Notes under the pieces: generated by a model
Seen by the model: only the letters and a program-made list of their open reading frames with translations
The model's database searches: none
What the model was told of the DNA's origin: nothing
Position numbers and translations under genes: made by a program
Assembly (NCBI RefSeq): GCF_001975665.1
Contig: NZ_CP019419.1
Location: 992,001-1,056,000 of the forward strand
Origin: Polaribacter reichenbachii
GTDB lineage: Bacteria > Bacteroidota > Bacteroidia > Flavobacteriales > Flavobacteriaceae
DNA length: 64,000 nucleotides
Reading direction: 5' to 3'
Shown: positions 63,258-64,000 of the stretch, piece by piece
Position numbering within the stretch: the stretch's first letter is position 1
Layout of the letters: each line of letters opens with the position of its first letter

Positions 63258-63288
63258 CAAATGACCAACTTTGTAGTTGATATGTTCT
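63258..63288 (-). promoter_or_regulatory. Composite block AGAACATAT ... TCATTTG before GH16
   Basis: On the minus strand AGAACATATCAA starts at 63288 and TCATTTG ends at 63258, with identical spacing to the copies at 34195-34225 and 60670-60700. The right half of the palindrome is changed (CAA for GTT), while the left half and TCATTTG are kept. The GH16 start is 68 bases further on. Confidence 0.6.
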
Positions 63289-63315
63289 ATTTACAGATTT
63301 TTAGAAAAAATGCCT

Positions 63316-64000
63316 TTATTTTAAAACTTCTTTGTTTTCTTTTGTAATTCTTTGCTGCTGTTTTTTACTTAAACTACGTTTAAAATAATCTTGTGGTGTA
63401 TATTTTACGCGTGGTTCTTTCATTTCTGGGTCGTTTAGATCTTGACTTAAATCGCAATCGAAACGAGTTAAAATAGAATGAAAAGTACCCCAATTAGAAT
63501 TATAATTGATAAAATGAGCCATTCCCCAAGTTACACCTCTACCATCTTTTGTATCTGTAAAAGCATCTGGCACAAATGGCGCAGCTGCATAAGGCATCAT
63601 TTCTGTAATTGAAGCAATTTCGAAATTTACACCATCTTCTGCATATTGTACTGTATTATGCTCATTACCATCTTTATAAACCATTGCTGCAATACCTGTT
63701 TTAAAAGGGAAAAGAGAAGTTTCGTGTCCTGAAGAAATTACAGGGTTTAATGGATGTTTTGTAAAAGGACCTAAAGGATTATCCGCAGTTGCTAAACCTT
63801 GCATTCTTACCCAATCACCAGGCTCACCAAAATCTGATTTATAGTATAAATAAATTTTTCCTTTATACACTAAAGGATATGGATCGTGAATAGAAAACTG
63901 ATCCCATTCACCTTCACCACCATTAGGAATTACAATTTTATTATAAGGTGTCCAAGGTCCATCAGGAGAATCTGCATACGAAACTGCAACTGGGCAATCA
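63316..64000 (-). CDS. GH117-like glycosidase, N-terminus cut by window edge
   Basis: The reading frame is open through base 64000, so the N-terminal part (about half) is missing. The first visible residues are DCPVAVSYADSPDGPW. The visible 227 residues are homologous to the GH117 proteins at 35702 and 49383: SIHDPYPLV, SSGHETSLFPFKTG and the VPDAFTDTKDGRGVTWG segment. In the third motif the other two read FPFKEG and this one FPFKTG, so a glutamate is lost; whether that residue is catalytic must be checked against GH117 structures. It lies upstream of the GH16 unit, separated by 126 bases containing the GH16 promoter. It presumably belongs to an operon beyond the window. Confidence 0.85.
   Translation of the reverse strand, partial: DCPVAVSYADSPDGPWTPYNKIVIPNGGEGEWDQFSIHDPYPLVYKGKIYLYYKSDFGEPGDWVRMQGLATADNPLGPFTKHPLNPVISSGHETSLFPFKTGIAAMVYKDGNEHNTVQYAEDGVNFEIASITEMMPYAAAPFVPDAFTDTKDGRGVTWGMAHFINYNSNWGTFHSILTRFDCDLSQDLNDPEMKEPRVKYTPQDYFKRSLSKKQQQRITKENKEVLK

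Noticed and set aside
1..64000. CRISPR arrays, tRNA or rRNA genes, insertion sequences, phage genes
   Set aside because: Looked for repeated spacer patterns, transposase-like frames and RNA-gene landmarks; found none convincing by eye.

Overview
This window is low-GC DNA from a marine Bacteroidota, almost certainly a member of the Flavobacteriaceae. The grounds are the AT-rich intergenic DNA, Bacteroidetes-type lipoprotein signals, a C-terminal type IX secretion (T9SS) sorting domain, a TAnnTTTG promoter element and near-exclusive glycan-degradation content. It is one very large carbohydrate-utilisation region. Everything reads on the minus strand except a LacI-type regulator at 48370-49386. 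Ten S1 formylglycine-type sulfatases and fifteen glycosidase-like genes are present. No SusC/SusD pair, sulfatase maturase, tRNA, rRNA, transposase or CRISPR array was seen.

Layout in the direction of transcription. (A) 12637 to <1: GH2, DUF4038-type hydrolase, sulfatase, GH3, sulfatase, GH43-like enzyme and an edge-truncated sulfatase, tightly spaced. (B) 15321-12810: a T9SS-sorted surface protein plus an unlisted 56-residue protein, closed by a clear terminator. (C) 17326-15764: a lipoprotein with a cytochrome c motif and FG-GAP-like repeats. (D) 26780-17414: GH29, Zn-dehydrogenase, UxaA, UxaB, lactonase, SDR dehydrogenase, FucP-like permease and mutarotase, then a terminator. (E) 32311-26997: GntR-type regulator, XylB, XylA and a XylE-like permease, with hairpins after xylA and after the permease. 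(F) 34122-32446: a lone sulfatase with its own terminator. (G) 48221-34255: Na+/solute symporter, FAD oxidoreductase, two GH2, a beta-propeller glycosidase, a GH16 with an inserted domain, GH117 and a sulfatase, downstream of two perfect LacI-type palindromes. (H) 58053-49383: four sulfatases, a GH28-like beta-helix protein and a second GH117. (I) 60599-58137: GH2. (J) 63189-60763: GH16 and a sulfatase. (K) A third GH117, cut by the right edge.

How the genes may work together (inference). Agarase/porphyranase-like GH16, GH117 (known members are 3,6-anhydro-L-galactosidases), GH2 and GH29 together with many sulfatases point to a sulfated agar- or porphyran-type red-algal galactan. GH3, GH43-like and the xylose genes suggest the polymer carries xylose. 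Operon D encodes a set that fits L-galactose -> L-galactonolactone -> L-galactonate -> D-tagaturonate -> D-altronate -> 2-keto-3-deoxygluconate, with GH29 as first gene. L-fucose is the alternative substrate.

The strongest new regulatory signal is a shared promoter-proximal block. AGAACAT is followed, 24 bases from its first base, by TCATTTG, in identical spacing upstream of the genes starting at 34122, 60599 and 63189. Looser AGAACA-TGTT palindromes lie upstream of 12637, 15321 and 26780. The long symporter operon instead sits beside twin CGGAAACGTTTCCG operators.
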